A stretch of 64,000 nucleotides of DNA from NCBI GenBank assembly GCA_040219275.1, contig JAVJSU010000007.1:520497-584496 (forward strand), written 5' to 3'. A program made the translations under genes and the position numbers. Position 1 is the first letter of the stretch; each line of letters starts with the position of its first letter. This DNA is from JAVJSU01 sp040219275. Its GTDB lineage: Bacteria > Chloroflexota > Anaerolineae > Aggregatilineales > Phototrophicaceae. The notes below the pieces were generated by a model. The model saw only the letters and a program-made list of their open reading frames with translations, was not told the origin of the DNA and did not search any database. Of this stretch, positions 50,250 to 59,466 are shown one piece after another.

Positions 50250-52412
50250 ATGGAAGAAGTCTTTACTTCTGCACCCCATCATGATGTCCTCAAGTTACTC
50301 ATTGAGATCGTCGTGTTATTATTTGTCGCCCGTTTTTTCGGTGAGATCGCCCAACGGATGGGGCAATCGTCGGTCGTGGGGGAAATCCTTGCAGGGATCG
50401 TCCTCGGTCCATCTCTGCTTTCTGGTCTCTTCCCGTTTATTGCCGAGTGGATCGTACCATCCAACAATGTGGGTGGGTACTTGTTGGAAGAAATCAGCCT
50501 GTTGGGGATTATTTTCCTGTTGTTGATAACGGGCTTAGAGACTGATCTGGCGCTCATCCGTAGACAGGCGCGTTCTGCGCTCGGCGTGGCGTTGGGTGGT
50601 TTAACCATCACATTGGGTTTTGGATTTTTGCTCGGTCTTGCATTGCCGAATGATCTACTGGTTGAGCCGGATGACGAAGTCGTGTTTGCAATGTTTCTGG
50701 CGATCTCGATGGCAATTTCTGCCATTCCGGTCATCGCTAAAGTGTTGATGGATTTGAACCTGACACGGCGCGATGTCGGGCAGACGATTATTGCCTCCGC
50801 GATGATTGACGATACGGTCGGCTGGATTTTGCTCTCAGTGGTAATCGCGCTGGCGGGTGGCACCGCGATCACATTCGAGGGTGTGGCAGGTTCAATCGGC
50901 GAGGTGGTGCTCTTCCTCGGCTTCAGTTTCACCGTCGGGCAATGGATCGTGGCGCGAAGTCTGCGTTTTGTACAGAACGAAGTGCAAAGCCGCGATAAAG
51001 TATTGACTCTGGTCGTCCTGCTGACGTTTATCTGGGGCATCATCACCCACGCCCTGCATCTTGAGGCGCTCCTCGGTGCGTTCGTAATGGGTATTTTGTT
51101 CAGCCGTATTCCAGGGTTGGACACTGGCGTTATCCATAAATTAGAGAGCATCGCGCTCGGCATTTTCGCGCCGATCTTCTTCGCTACGGCGGGCTTGAAG
51201 GTGAATATCGTCGATCTACTAGAACCGCGATTGCTCGCCATTACGGTATTGGTAACGGTTGTGGCGATGGCGTGCAAGATTACGGGCGTGTATCTGGGTG
51301 CGCGGTATATCGGCAAGCGCGATCATTGGTCTGCGCTGTTCCTCGGCATGGGGTTAAATGCACGCGGATCTATGGGGATCATCGTGGCTAGCATTGGCTT
51401 ATCCGAAGGCGTGCTTAATCAGGATACATTTTCGATTATCGTCGTGATGGCGCTGGTCACGTCGCTCATCGCACCGGCGGCGTTGCGCTGGACACTTTCG
51501 CATATTCAGGCGGAGCAAGCCGAGTTGGATCGTCTGCGTAAAGAGGAGATGAACGAGAACAATATCATCGCCAATACGCATCGTGTGTTGTTGCCGGTAC
51601 GGTTACGTGAGTCCGATTTGCTGGATGATACGCAACGGGTTGAATCCCGCATATTGGAACGAATAAGCGCCAAAACCGAGCTAGAAGTGACGTTGTTCAA
51701 TATCGTGCCGGACAGTGCCTCACAACCCAAAGGCTTGAAATTTCTTGATCGCATCGGCGAGATGTTCCCGCAACAAAAATTGACCAAACGCGTTGTCGTG
51801 AGTGAACACCCGGTCCAGAAAATCCTCGAAGAAGTGCGTAAGGATTATGATTTGCTGGTGATTGGCGCGACGCAAACCCCGACAAGTTCGGCGGCGCTGT
51901 TTAATCCCGTGACCGATGAATTGATGCGTTTTGCAACGTGCCCGACGATGACTATTCATGGCGGGCATGTTGCCGTAGATTGGCGACCCCGCCGTATCCT
52001 CATCCCGACCAATGGCTCTAAGGCATCGCATCGTGCGGCGGAAGTCGGTTTTGGCATCGTGCCGGACGATGAAGGCGAGGTGATTATCTTAAACGCAATT
52101 GAAACCCGTTATGGCAAAGATTATCTATCGGAAAACTCCGAGTGGGAACAAAAGCAGTTCGAGATTGCCGGGCAGATTGTCGGTGAATTGCGCGAATTCG
52201 GGCGTATGTTAGGCATTCAGGCGGCGGGTGAAATCCGCAAAAGTATGGATGTTCCTGACACAATTCTGGACGTTGCCCGTGAAGATAATGTGGATCTTAT
52301 TATTCTTGGCACGAGCATCCGACCCGGCTCGGATCGGCTGTATCTCGGACCGAATGTAGAGCATGTGCTCAACGATGCGCCCTGTCCGGTGGTAGTCGTG
52401 AATTTCAGTTAG
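50250..52412 (+). CDS. CPA2-type cation:proton antiporter fused to two universal stress protein domains
   Basis: 720 residues. Twelve or so membrane helices (~1-410) form a Kef/NapA-type exchanger: VVGEILAGIVLGPSLL, LITGLETDLALIRRQARSALGVALGG, ASAMIDDTVGWILLSVVIA (catalytic acidic pair in MIDD), GARYIGKRDHWSALFLGMGLNARGSMGIIVASIGL. The C-terminal ~280 residues hold two USP domains (~445-580 and ~585-720), each with a nucleotide-binding-type ending (LLVIGATQTP; IILGTSIRPGS). The domain order matches several Chloroflexota and cyanobacterial antiporters. It probably exchanges Na+ or K+ for protons under nucleotide control. The ion cannot be fixed from sequence. Confidence 0.9.
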   Translation: MEEVFTSAPHHDVLKLLIEIVVLLFVARFFGEIAQRMGQSSVVGEILAGIVLGPSLLSGLFPFIAEWIVPSNNVGGYLLEEISLLGIIFLLLITGLETDLALIRRQARSALGVALGGLTITLGFGFLLGLALPNDLLVEPDDEVVFAMFLAISMAISAIPVIAKVLMDLNLTRRDVGQTIIASAMIDDTVGWILLSVVIALAGGTAITFEGVAGSIGEVVLFLGFSFTVGQWIVARSLRFVQNEVQSRDKVLTLVVLLTFIWGIITHALHLEALLGAFVMGILFSRIPGLDTGVIHKLESIALGIFAPIFFATAGLKVNIVDLLEPRLLAITVLVTVVAMACKITGVYLGARYIGKRDHWSALFLGMGLNARGSMGIIVASIGLSEGVLNQDTFSIIVVMALVTSLIAPAALRWTLSHIQAEQAELDRLRKEEMNENNIIANTHRVLLPVRLRESDLLDDTQRVESRILERISAKTELEVTLFNIVPDSASQPKGLKFLDRIGEMFPQQKLTKRVVVSEHPVQKILEEVRKDYDLLVIGATQTPTSSAALFNPVTDELMRFATCPTMTIHGGHVAVDWRPRRILIPTNGSKASHRAAEVGFGIVPDDEGEVIILNAIETRYGKDYLSENSEWEQKQFEIAGQIVGELREFGRMLGIQAAGEIRKSMDVPDTILDVAREDNVDLIILGTSIRPGSDRLYLGPNVEHVLNDAPCPVVVVNFS

Positions 52413-52589
52413 TTAAATTTCACTGGCAGATCGTTTTTCGCTTCGATCTACCGGTAACATGTTCATCGCGATCAACTTTCCTCACGCTCATAATTCACCC
52501 ATAAGACGCTCATAATCTCCCCATAGATCATTTCGCCAGCAGACTTATGCTGTGGATATGCGTAAAAATTTGACTCATGGGAGATGTGC

Positions 52590-53396
52590 ATGGCAACGGT
52601 AAGACGCAATAGCTTATTGATGATGTTTATGATGCTTATGGTGTGTGTGCTGATATTAAGCAGTGTGTCTTTGTTGGCGCAGGGAGATCCCCAACCGCAA
52701 CCTACGCCCGAAGACGATGAAATCACGATTGAGGTCGATGTAAGCGAGGCAGAATCACTGGCACAGGATGCCGTTGATCTGACGGAAGATGCCGCCACCG
52801 CCGCCACAAGTACCGTCAGCGATTGGACGGATCGGCTGATTACTGTGCCGCGCAACGATGTGATTCGCGTATTGTTTGTGGTGCTCGGCGTAGTGATGCT
52901 TTTCGCGGGTTGGCGCATTTATGAGTTTATTATTTTGCTGGCTGGGATGTTAATCGGCGCGTCCATTTTGACGGCGCTTGTCCCGCCCGACGATGCTGTG
53001 TTGCAATTCGTGGCGTTACTCCTCGGTGCGTTTATCGGCGGGGTGCTGGCGTATTTTCTGTATTACGCGGCGGTCTTTGTCGTCGGGGCGTATGTCGGGA
53101 TTACATTGGTCGCGGCAATTGTAACGGCGCTGACCAATGATCCGGCATCGTCGCTTTTGCTCTTACTCGGCGCAATCATCGGCGGAATCGTGTTACTTGG
53201 ATTGTCGTCCGAGTTGCTGGTGCTGATTTCCGCGCTGGTCGGGGCGCAATTGCTCACCTTAGGCTTGAACTTACCGCCCATCTGGACGTTGATTTTCCTA
53301 GTCGTGGGTGTGATCGTGCAAATTGCCGCCGCCCGTTATTATGGGGTTCGGCTTCGTCGCAGACCCAATCGCCGTTTCCGGTTGCGGCGTGCGTAG
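52590..53396 (+). CDS. DUF4203-type multi-pass membrane protein
   Basis: 268 residues from the ATG at 52590 (GGGAG 6 nt upstream; another ATG six bases earlier has worse spacing). A signal or first helix (1-~28) is followed by an acidic stretch (~30-55, QPTPEDDEITIEVDVSEAES). Then come about seven membrane helices of the TM7S3/TM198-like type (VIRVLFVVLGVVMLFAGWRIYEFIILLAGMLIGASIL..., GAIIGGIVLLGL). A basic tail (RRRPNRRFRLRRA) ends the protein. The family has no known biochemical role in bacteria. Confidence 0.7.
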   Translation: MATVRRNSLLMMFMMLMVCVLILSSVSLLAQGDPQPQPTPEDDEITIEVDVSEAESLAQDAVDLTEDAATAATSTVSDWTDRLITVPRNDVIRVLFVVLGVVMLFAGWRIYEFIILLAGMLIGASILTALVPPDDAVLQFVALLLGAFIGGVLAYFLYYAAVFVVGAYVGITLVAAIVTALTNDPASSLLLLLGAIIGGIVLLGLSSELLVLISALVGAQLLTLGLNLPPIWTLIFLVVGVIVQIAAARYYGVRLRRRPNRRFRLRRA

Positions 53397-53419
53397 AAGC
53401 GCAGTTTGAACGAAATTTG

Positions 53420-53452
53420 AAGGCGATGGGCTATTGACCGTCGCCTTTTTTG
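53420..53452 (+). terminator. Terminator overlapping the end of a convergent gene
   Basis: AAGGCGATGG (53420-53429) and CCGTCGCCTT (53438-53447) form a 10-bp stem with one mismatch-like T-G pair, followed by six T residues. The right half lies inside the last codons of the minus-strand gene that ends at 53431. Confidence 0.85.
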
Positions 53453-53925
53453 TCGTCTGGCGCAAGCTCACCGGCAAGCCACGGCATTCCGTAGCCGATG
53501 GTCAGGTGACCGGCTTCCGCGAGCGCCTTACCGAGTTCGTCCTGTGTGCGGAATGTCCACCAATGTTTAGCAGAGGGCAAAATATCGATCCCGAAATCCT
53601 CAACGACCAGCGCAGATAAATCACGCATGACGTATTTTTTGTGTGAAGATTTGAGTCCGGTGTCGTTATCTGCGCGGATGAGCGTCACTTTGAAGCGGGA
53701 AGGCATCCCCGATGACCATTCTGTATCCGAATAGGCGAGCAACTGATACTCGATAATGCCGAAGAGGTCATCATCTTCTAACGGTTTAATAAATCGAAAA
53801 CGCCCGCCTGCCCACTTAATTGGCAGATCTTCCAATTCATAGCCCGCCGCCGTGTACGCTTGACCGACGACGGTTAATAGGATCATGCGGAAATAATCCT
53901 GCGGACTTTGCGCGTTGGATGCCAT
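53431..53925 (-). CDS. Hypothetical protein
   Basis: 164 residues, no signal or membrane segment. The mixed alpha/beta pattern (YFRMILLTVVGQAYTAAGYELEDLPIKWAGGRFRFIKPL, IEYQLLAYSDTEWSSGMPSRFKVTLIRADNDTGL, KHWWTFRTQDELGKALAEAGHLTIGYGMPWLAGEL) suggests a small globular protein. The last part, with WTF and a Trp/Leu-rich C terminus, is reminiscent of proteins scoring the state of a larger partner, but no family is recognised. A convergent gene's terminator overlaps its 3' end. Confidence 0.6.
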   Translation of the reverse strand: MASNAQSPQDYFRMILLTVVGQAYTAAGYELEDLPIKWAGGRFRFIKPLEDDDLFGIIEYQLLAYSDTEWSSGMPSRFKVTLIRADNDTGLKSSHKKYVMRDLSALVVEDFGIDILPSAKHWWTFRTQDELGKALAEAGHLTIGYGMPWLAGELAPDDKKGDGQ

Positions 53926-54005
53926 TTTATAAAACCTTAATATCTTGCATGGTAGATTACATCATAGCGCACAGGCGGAAAGACGCAAATAAATTGGATA
54001 GTTCC

Positions 54006-55337
54006 TTAGCCAAACGCCAGCAACCACGAGCGTTTGAGCGGGAACAGCACATCGAGCAGAATTCCCGCTTTGCGTCCGGCAAATGACTCCGGCAAAATCG
54101 GGATGAGATCCTGGCGGGTGCGATGACCGAATAGGATATTCAGGAAGGTCAAATAGGCAAAAGACACTTCGGCTTGTGCCAATTCACCTTGAGTGACTCC
54201 GGTAATTTTTCCGTCTTCAAAGGTGATCGTCACACCTGTGAAATCGTAAAAGCCAATTTTGAGATCGCCCGTAAAGCGATTGGCAACTGACCCTGCCAGA
54301 CGACGTTCCAGCACAGGCGCAATTTTTTGGATGAACCCGGCAATATCCTCCACGCGAATATACCATGCGTAGAATCTACTCCGAACGCTGGCAAACGGGT
54401 TGTACTCAATAATCTGAATGATTTCTGGCGGCACGCCGGAATCAAAGCCGAGATGGGTTGGTGGCTTAACATCTCCGCCTTCAGAGTAGGTTTCTTCACG
54501 GATCGTTTTATACCAGCGCATTACATCGTCATAGGTATCCAGATAGGAGGCTTTTTCGCCAACAATATAACTGAGGCAACTTGTGACCGGATATTCCGGC
54601 GAGGTTCGGGCGGCTACATAGCCTACGGGGTCGCCATCCGGTGTGGTGATGATCCCAATATGCAGATGGAAGACCGCGCCATAAGTACGCCCCTCGATTT
54701 CATAGCGCCAATCATCAGCGCTCCGCACGGTAGTGAGCAAACATTCTTCTGCATAGGACGCGTCCCACTCGGCGATTTGTTCCGCATCGTCTATGGTGGC
54801 GCTCCGCACGAGATAGTCCGGTTGTTGATCGTCTTTGATCACGGGCAACGAGTCGAACGGGACAAACGCACTACTGCCCAAATTGACTGCCATCCCATAC
54901 CCAAAACGGCGGTAATAATGCGGGATGCCGGTAATAACCTGCATCAAATGACCGAGTTCGGCGCTTCGTTCGTGGAGCGCATCCATCAGCGCCTTGACCA
55001 GACCCTTACGGCGATAGTCTTTGTCCGTAGCGACCAATTCCACACGTCCCACCGGAATTTCTACATCTTCATAACGCCACGTTTGCGGGATGAGCAACAG
55101 GGCAGACACGATCTTATCATCTTCAGCCGGATCGACGACGACCCATACATCGTCCAGAGTGGTTGTAGGATGTGCGCCAGAAATCAGGTCATTTGTCCAA
55201 TAACCGAGTGCTTGCGGTTCTTCGTCCCCTTCTTCACCGAACACACGCTTATAAAATTCCTCAAGATTCTCACGATCAGATGCGAATCCTTCACTGAGCG
55301 TTCGCAAGATCAAGCCATCACGTAATTCTTTTCTCAT
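54006..55337 (-). CDS. Eis-like GNAT N-acetyltransferase
   Basis: 443 residues. The N-terminal GNAT domain has the acetyl-CoA pyrophosphate loop RVELVATDKDYRRKGLVKALMDALHERSAELGHLMQVITG (~95-135) and HYYRRFGYGMAV. A second GNAT-like region (~165-310) and a C-terminal SCP2-like domain (~320-443, GFYDFTGVTITFEDGKITGVTQGELAQAEVSFAYLTFLNILFG) complete the three-part Eis architecture. Eis relatives acetylate amines, including some antibiotics and polyamines. The substrate is not deducible. GGAG lies 9 nt before the ATG. Confidence 0.8.
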   Translation of the reverse strand: MRKELRDGLILRTLSEGFASDRENLEEFYKRVFGEEGDEEPQALGYWTNDLISGAHPTTTLDDVWVVVDPAEDDKIVSALLLIPQTWRYEDVEIPVGRVELVATDKDYRRKGLVKALMDALHERSAELGHLMQVITGIPHYYRRFGYGMAVNLGSSAFVPFDSLPVIKDDQQPDYLVRSATIDDAEQIAEWDASYAEECLLTTVRSADDWRYEIEGRTYGAVFHLHIGIITTPDGDPVGYVAARTSPEYPVTSCLSYIVGEKASYLDTYDDVMRWYKTIREETYSEGGDVKPPTHLGFDSGVPPEIIQIIEYNPFASVRSRFYAWYIRVEDIAGFIQKIAPVLERRLAGSVANRFTGDLKIGFYDFTGVTITFEDGKITGVTQGELAQAEVSFAYLTFLNILFGHRTRQDLIPILPESFAGRKAGILLDVLFPLKRSWLLAFG

Positions 55338-55404
55338 AAGGTTATTCTCCAGCTTGTCATGTAGGTCTATAATGGGTCATTGTAGATCAAAAGTCAATTC
55401 TTGC

Positions 55405-56703
55405 TTACAATTTTTTCCAGATGAACGGCACGAGCATTTCCCATTCGGACATGCCACCGTGCCTGCTGATCGAACGAAAATCGTGCTGACGATCTACAAG
55501 AACATAACCTGCCTTTGTGGAGATAATGACATCTCCAAGCCTATGACGCAAGTTTGCATGAAGCGGGTCAGTGCCGAATACCCCTGCCTGTATCGCGGTC
55601 TCTACGTCCAAACACGCCAGCGTTTCAGGGAAATGTTCAGCAATGTGTGCTATCACGTCGGCTTTTGTGCCATCCCTCAGGGCAAATGTACCGAAACGTG
55701 CTTCTGCGCCAAAGTCATAGCGCATGGCATCCCGCAGAAGGGCTAAATCAGGATGCTTTTCAACGGAAATGGGATTGGGCGTGTCATAGTGTCCATGATC
55801 GGCGGCGACCAGACAGAGTGTTCGTCCGTCGCTTACTGCCGGATCAGCGAGGAGGGCGCTTAATTGACCGAGTTGATGTGTGACTTCCGCCTGAGTATAC
55901 GCGTTGTGTGCGCCATATTCGTGCGATAACCTGTCGATATGGTCAACATACACGCAGATATAGCTTTTTGTATTGCGTGTTTCGGCGAGGATTTCACGTA
56001 ACCTCACCCACATATCCGCCGTACTGCGATGCGAATAATTTTCGTCTACGCCACGGTGCAAAATCTTCGATAATCCCGACCCGACCAGCGTGCGTTCCAT
56101 CACGGAATACGTCTTTACGTCGGCGCTATGCAGACGGTGCGCGAGTGATGGGACGGTTACAAAGGTATCGCCAGAAACGCCCCACTCTTCAATGAGTCCG
56201 TTGGGATGTTTACCCAATGAGGGTGTGAATCTCAGGATGTTGCATAGCATGGAGACTTCTTTAAGGAACATATGCGTGCCAACCACACCATGCACGCCGG
56301 GCGCAACACCCGTCCATAGGGTAGGCAGGGCGGCGACGGTTGTGCTCGGCAAAATGGAGGTCAACGGCGAAATCCCGCGACCCGCTGATAAAGCATCGAC
56401 AAAGCTCCGAATTGTCTCATCCTGCTCGGTCAGCTGGTTGAGATAATGATAGCCAAGTCCATCGCTGATGAAGAGCACAACACGGTCAATATTTTCCGGT
56501 GGATTTTCGCCCCAAACGGTTGGATCAAGCGGGCTGTTCGCATCAGTTACGCCGAGCACCTGCATAATGGATTGCGCGAGGTTGACGATAGAATAGCCGT
56601 TTAAGTGCGGAAAAATGAGTTCATCCGACCAGCTAACAGGCAGATTCATCAGACGGTTAGCGCGGATCGTTTTTAAAATCGTATCTGTGTTGGAAGTGGT
56701 CAC
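55405..56703 (-). CDS. Alkaline phosphatase superfamily phosphodiesterase
   Basis: 432 residues, GTG start that overlaps the exonuclease stop in a GTGA (translational coupling). Metal-binding and catalytic residues of the nucleotide pyrophosphatase/phosphodiesterase type are in order: DRVVLFISDGLGYHYL (first Asp), ILPSTTVAALPTLWTGVAPGVHG (Thr nucleophile region), YVDHIDRLSHEYGAH (Asp and His), AADHGHYDTP (Asp-His). The enzyme hydrolyses phosphodiesters or phosphomonoesters; substrate unknown. No signal peptide is visible, so it is probably cytosolic. It is the third gene of a tight operon. Confidence 0.85.
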   Translation of the reverse strand: MTTSNTDTILKTIRANRLMNLPVSWSDELIFPHLNGYSIVNLAQSIMQVLGVTDANSPLDPTVWGENPPENIDRVVLFISDGLGYHYLNQLTEQDETIRSFVDALSAGRGISPLTSILPSTTVAALPTLWTGVAPGVHGVVGTHMFLKEVSMLCNILRFTPSLGKHPNGLIEEWGVSGDTFVTVPSLAHRLHSADVKTYSVMERTLVGSGLSKILHRGVDENYSHRSTADMWVRLREILAETRNTKSYICVYVDHIDRLSHEYGAHNAYTQAEVTHQLGQLSALLADPAVSDGRTLCLVAADHGHYDTPNPISVEKHPDLALLRDAMRYDFGAEARFGTFALRDGTKADVIAHIAEHFPETLACLDVETAIQAGVFGTDPLHANLRHRLGDVIISTKAGYVLVDRQHDFRSISRHGGMSEWEMLVPFIWKKL

Positions 56704-57293
56704 TGTTCGCCTTTGGCTAGAAAGTCATCCAGAAAAGCCCGTCCGCGCCGTGCGATCAGGGTTGCCATAATGCGGGAGATATTCCACGCGTCGTCATGTC
56801 CGCGATGATGCGTGCCTTCAAGCTGTAATTCAAACATTTTCAGCGCCCGCGCCATGCCGACCTGTTTAAGTAGCTCTTCTACTTTGGCGAAGACCTCTTT
56901 AATGTTCATGTGACTGTTACTAAAGGGATACGGCACGCCAAAATCTGCACACTGACTGATGAACATTTTGTGGTCGTAATTGCCCCAACTGACCCACAAG
57001 CGGGACTTTGTGGCGTACTCGTTTTCCAGAATGGCGCAGGCATCCGCAAAACTCATGCCATCAGCGACCATTTCCGGCGTGATAGACGTGAGTTTGGTGC
57101 AAAAATGGCTAACCGTAGAACGCGTCGGCTTGACGAGTAAACTACGTTTAGCGGTCGATATGCCGGAGACAGTATCCAGCAGACACACACCGACTTCGAT
57201 AATTTCACTTTGTTCACCTTCGGGCGTTTTGTTACCCTTCCAACAGGTGGCTTCAATATCTACGACGACAACATGGGTTTGATCTAAAGTCAT
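56700..57293 (-). CDS. DEDDh 3'-5' exonuclease, ERI1/KapD-like
   Basis: 197 residues. The DEDD exonuclease signature is present: HVVVVDIEATCWKG (D and E in ExoI), WVSWGNYDHKMFISQC (ExoII) and THHRGHDDAWNISRIMATLIARRG (ExoIII, with H and D). The closest type is the KapD/ERI1 family that trims RNA ends, although DNA polymerase-proofreading relatives cannot be excluded. ATGA overlaps with the stop of the DUF255 gene upstream and a GTGA overlap with the phosphodiesterase downstream give a strictly coupled three-gene operon. The combination of an RNase-like exonuclease with a phosphodiesterase may serve nucleotide recycling; this is an inference. Confidence 0.85.
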   Translation of the reverse strand: MTLDQTHVVVVDIEATCWKGNKTPEGEQSEIIEVGVCLLDTVSGISTAKRSLLVKPTRSTVSHFCTKLTSITPEMVADGMSFADACAILENEYATKSRLWVSWGNYDHKMFISQCADFGVPYPFSNSHMNIKEVFAKVEELLKQVGMARALKMFELQLEGTHHRGHDDAWNISRIMATLIARRGRAFLDDFLAKGEQ

Positions 57294-59341
57294 ATGGTGT
57301 TATTTTCCAGCAAGGTTTTCAGGTCTTCGGGCGTGGTGACGGGCATCTGACAGGCGAAATTCCGGCACACATAGACCGTTGATGCGCCCCCACGCTGTAC
57401 GCGATAGTTTAGCAATGGGATAGTGGTCTCGCCAGCAACATCACTTTCGGCTAACGCGCGGATCACATTGGGACGGAAGGGGATATTTATCACGTCCAGC
57501 AATGCGCTTGTTTGCGTTGAATTCTGCTCTCCGACGAGGGCGATTTCCGCGATTCCGGTGACCAGCATATCGGTTGCACTGAGCGATTCCCCGAATGCGG
57601 ATGGATATTGCGTCATGGCGTTGGAGAGCAATTTCAAGAATCCGCGTGATGCTTCCTCATAACGCGAATCACCGGTGTAGGCAGTCAGCCTGAGCAGTTG
57701 TTTCGCCATCATCCCGCTACCGGAGGGCGTGGCATTATCCTGCACATTGCGCGGACGGACGATCAAAGTTTCGTGGTCGTCGCTCGTGTCGTAAAAACCA
57801 CCTTCCGGTGCTTGAAAGTGTGCCAGCACATGATCGGCTAATCGGCGTGCCGTGATAAACCATTTTTCGTCGTAAGTCGCTTGATACAGTTCGATAAGCG
57901 CGTCGATAAAGTTGGCGTAATCCTCAAGATAGCCGTTGAGTTTACTTTTACCGTCTTTGTGCGTGCGATACAAGCGCCCATCTTCCGCGATGAGATTTTC
58001 CAGCATAAAATCGCCCGCACGTTCCGCCGCCACTTTATAATCTTCGCGCTTGAGGGTGCGTGCCGCTTCTGCCAGACTCGCCAGCATCATGCCGTTCCAC
58101 GCCGTAAGAATTTTGTCGTCTAATCCGGGATGAATGCGATGTGAGCGGTGTGCGTACAGCGTGTGTTTGATGGTCTCGATTTTTTCGTGCAAATCCGTCA
58201 CGCTCATGTTTAAGCGTTCGGCGACTACTTCCGGCTCATTTGGCACATATAGCACATTTTTACCCTCGAAGTTCCCGCGCCCGCTCACGCCGAAATACTC
58301 AATCGCCACGTTCACATCTTCGCCGAGTACCTCGCGTAATTCGTCCACTGTCCACGCAAAAAACTTGCCTTCCTCGCCTTCACTATCGGCATCCGTTGCG
58401 CTATAGAATCCGCCTTCCGGTGCGGTCATTTCGCGCAGGATATAATCGTAAATTTCTTCGGCGATTTGCTTAAAGAATGTGTCACCTGTTACCTGCCACG
58501 CATGGAGATAGAGTCGGCTCAGTTGGGCATTGTCATAGAGCATCTTCTCAAAATGGGGGGTTAGCCAGATCGCATCGACGCTATAACGGGCGAATCCACC
58601 GCCGATTTGATCGTAGATTCCGCCGGTTGCCATCTTCTTGAGCGTGTGCGTGACCATGTGCAGGGCGTTGTCGTCGCCATTACGGGCATGGGCGCGTAAT
58701 AAATATTCGAGGTTCATCGGTTGCGGGAATTTTGGTGCACCGCCAAACCCGCCGTACATTTTGTCAAAATCCTGCGCGAATTTTTTCACCGCAGAGTCGA
58801 GCAGGGCGCTGTTCAAGTCTTCGTCTTCGCCGCCAATGCCCAGCAAATCACGATCTAATGCACCCGTTAAATCCTCGGCGAGGGCTTCTAAATCTTTGCG
58901 GCGGGAATGAAACGCATTATCGACACTTTCTAGCACCATCTGAAACGACGGCATCCCATGACGGGGTTCCGGTGGAAAGTACGTCCCGCCATGAAAAGGG
59001 CGACCATCGGGAAACAAAAATACAGTCATGGGCCAGCCACCCTGACGCGTCAAAGCTTGCACCGCGCCCATATAAATGTCATCCACATCCGGGCGTTCTT
59101 CGCGATCCACTTTGACATTGACGAACAACTCGTTCATCATTTGCGCGGTCTGTGGGTCTTCAAAGCTCTCGTGCGCCATCACATGGCACCAATGGCAGGC
59201 GCTATACCCCACGCTCAACAGCACGGGCTTATCTTCCGCCTGTGCTTTCTGGAAGGCTTCTTCTCCCCACGCGTACCAATCCACCGGATTGTCTTTATGC
59301 TGAAGCAAATAGGGGCTGGTTTCATACTGTAAACGATTCAT
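57290..59341 (-). CDS. DUF255/YyaL thioredoxin-like protein (SPATA20 family)
   Basis: 683 residues from the ATG at 59341. AAGGA lies 7 nt before this ATG but directly touches the alternative at 59347. The N-terminal thioredoxin-like domain (~1-170) has the family pattern NRLQYETSPYLLQHKDNPVDWYAWGEEAFQKA and the redox-like SACHWCHVM. The remainder (~200-660) is an (alpha/alpha)6 barrel (GGIYDQIGGGFARYSVDAIWLTPHFEKMLYDNAQL, KILTAWNGMMLASLAEA) similar to N-acylglucosamine epimerases. The human homologue is SPATA20; the biochemical role is unknown. It heads the operon. Confidence 0.92.
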   Translation of the reverse strand: MNRLQYETSPYLLQHKDNPVDWYAWGEEAFQKAQAEDKPVLLSVGYSACHWCHVMAHESFEDPQTAQMMNELFVNVKVDREERPDVDDIYMGAVQALTRQGGWPMTVFLFPDGRPFHGGTYFPPEPRHGMPSFQMVLESVDNAFHSRRKDLEALAEDLTGALDRDLLGIGGEDEDLNSALLDSAVKKFAQDFDKMYGGFGGAPKFPQPMNLEYLLRAHARNGDDNALHMVTHTLKKMATGGIYDQIGGGFARYSVDAIWLTPHFEKMLYDNAQLSRLYLHAWQVTGDTFFKQIAEEIYDYILREMTAPEGGFYSATDADSEGEEGKFFAWTVDELREVLGEDVNVAIEYFGVSGRGNFEGKNVLYVPNEPEVVAERLNMSVTDLHEKIETIKHTLYAHRSHRIHPGLDDKILTAWNGMMLASLAEAARTLKREDYKVAAERAGDFMLENLIAEDGRLYRTHKDGKSKLNGYLEDYANFIDALIELYQATYDEKWFITARRLADHVLAHFQAPEGGFYDTSDDHETLIVRPRNVQDNATPSGSGMMAKQLLRLTAYTGDSRYEEASRGFLKLLSNAMTQYPSAFGESLSATDMLVTGIAEIALVGEQNSTQTSALLDVINIPFRPNVIRALAESDVAGETTIPLLNYRVQRGGASTVYVCRNFACQMPVTTPEDLKTLLENNTI

Positions 59342-59419
59342 ACACACATCCTTTTGCTGGATTTACATTATGGGCATGAGTGTAACTTATTTTCGTTTGA
59401 ATGGGATGAGTGGGCTTTG

Positions 59420-59451
59420 TGCTATACTATCCATAATTCCATAGATTATGG
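59420..59451 (+). promoter_or_regulatory. Promoter and candidate autoregulatory operator of the toxin-antitoxin pair
   Basis: An extended -10 TGCTATACT (59420-59428) is followed at once by the palindrome CCATAAT-TCCATAG-ATTATGG (59431-59451). The expected start of transcription falls inside the palindrome, so a bound repressor would block initiation. AbrB-type antitoxins bind such sites as dimers. GAGGTG then precedes the antitoxin ATG. Confidence 0.7.
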
Positions 59452-59466
59452 TTTGAGGTGACGAAA

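Noticed and set aside
50279..51316. 345-codon minus-strand frame opposite the antiporter
   Set aside because: A Ser/Thr/Pro/Arg-rich shadow of hydrophobic codons of the plus-strand gene.
54327..55325. 332-codon plus-strand frame opposite the acetyltransferase
   Set aside because: A shadow of the Eis-like gene, which has clear GNAT motifs; the opposite frame has none.
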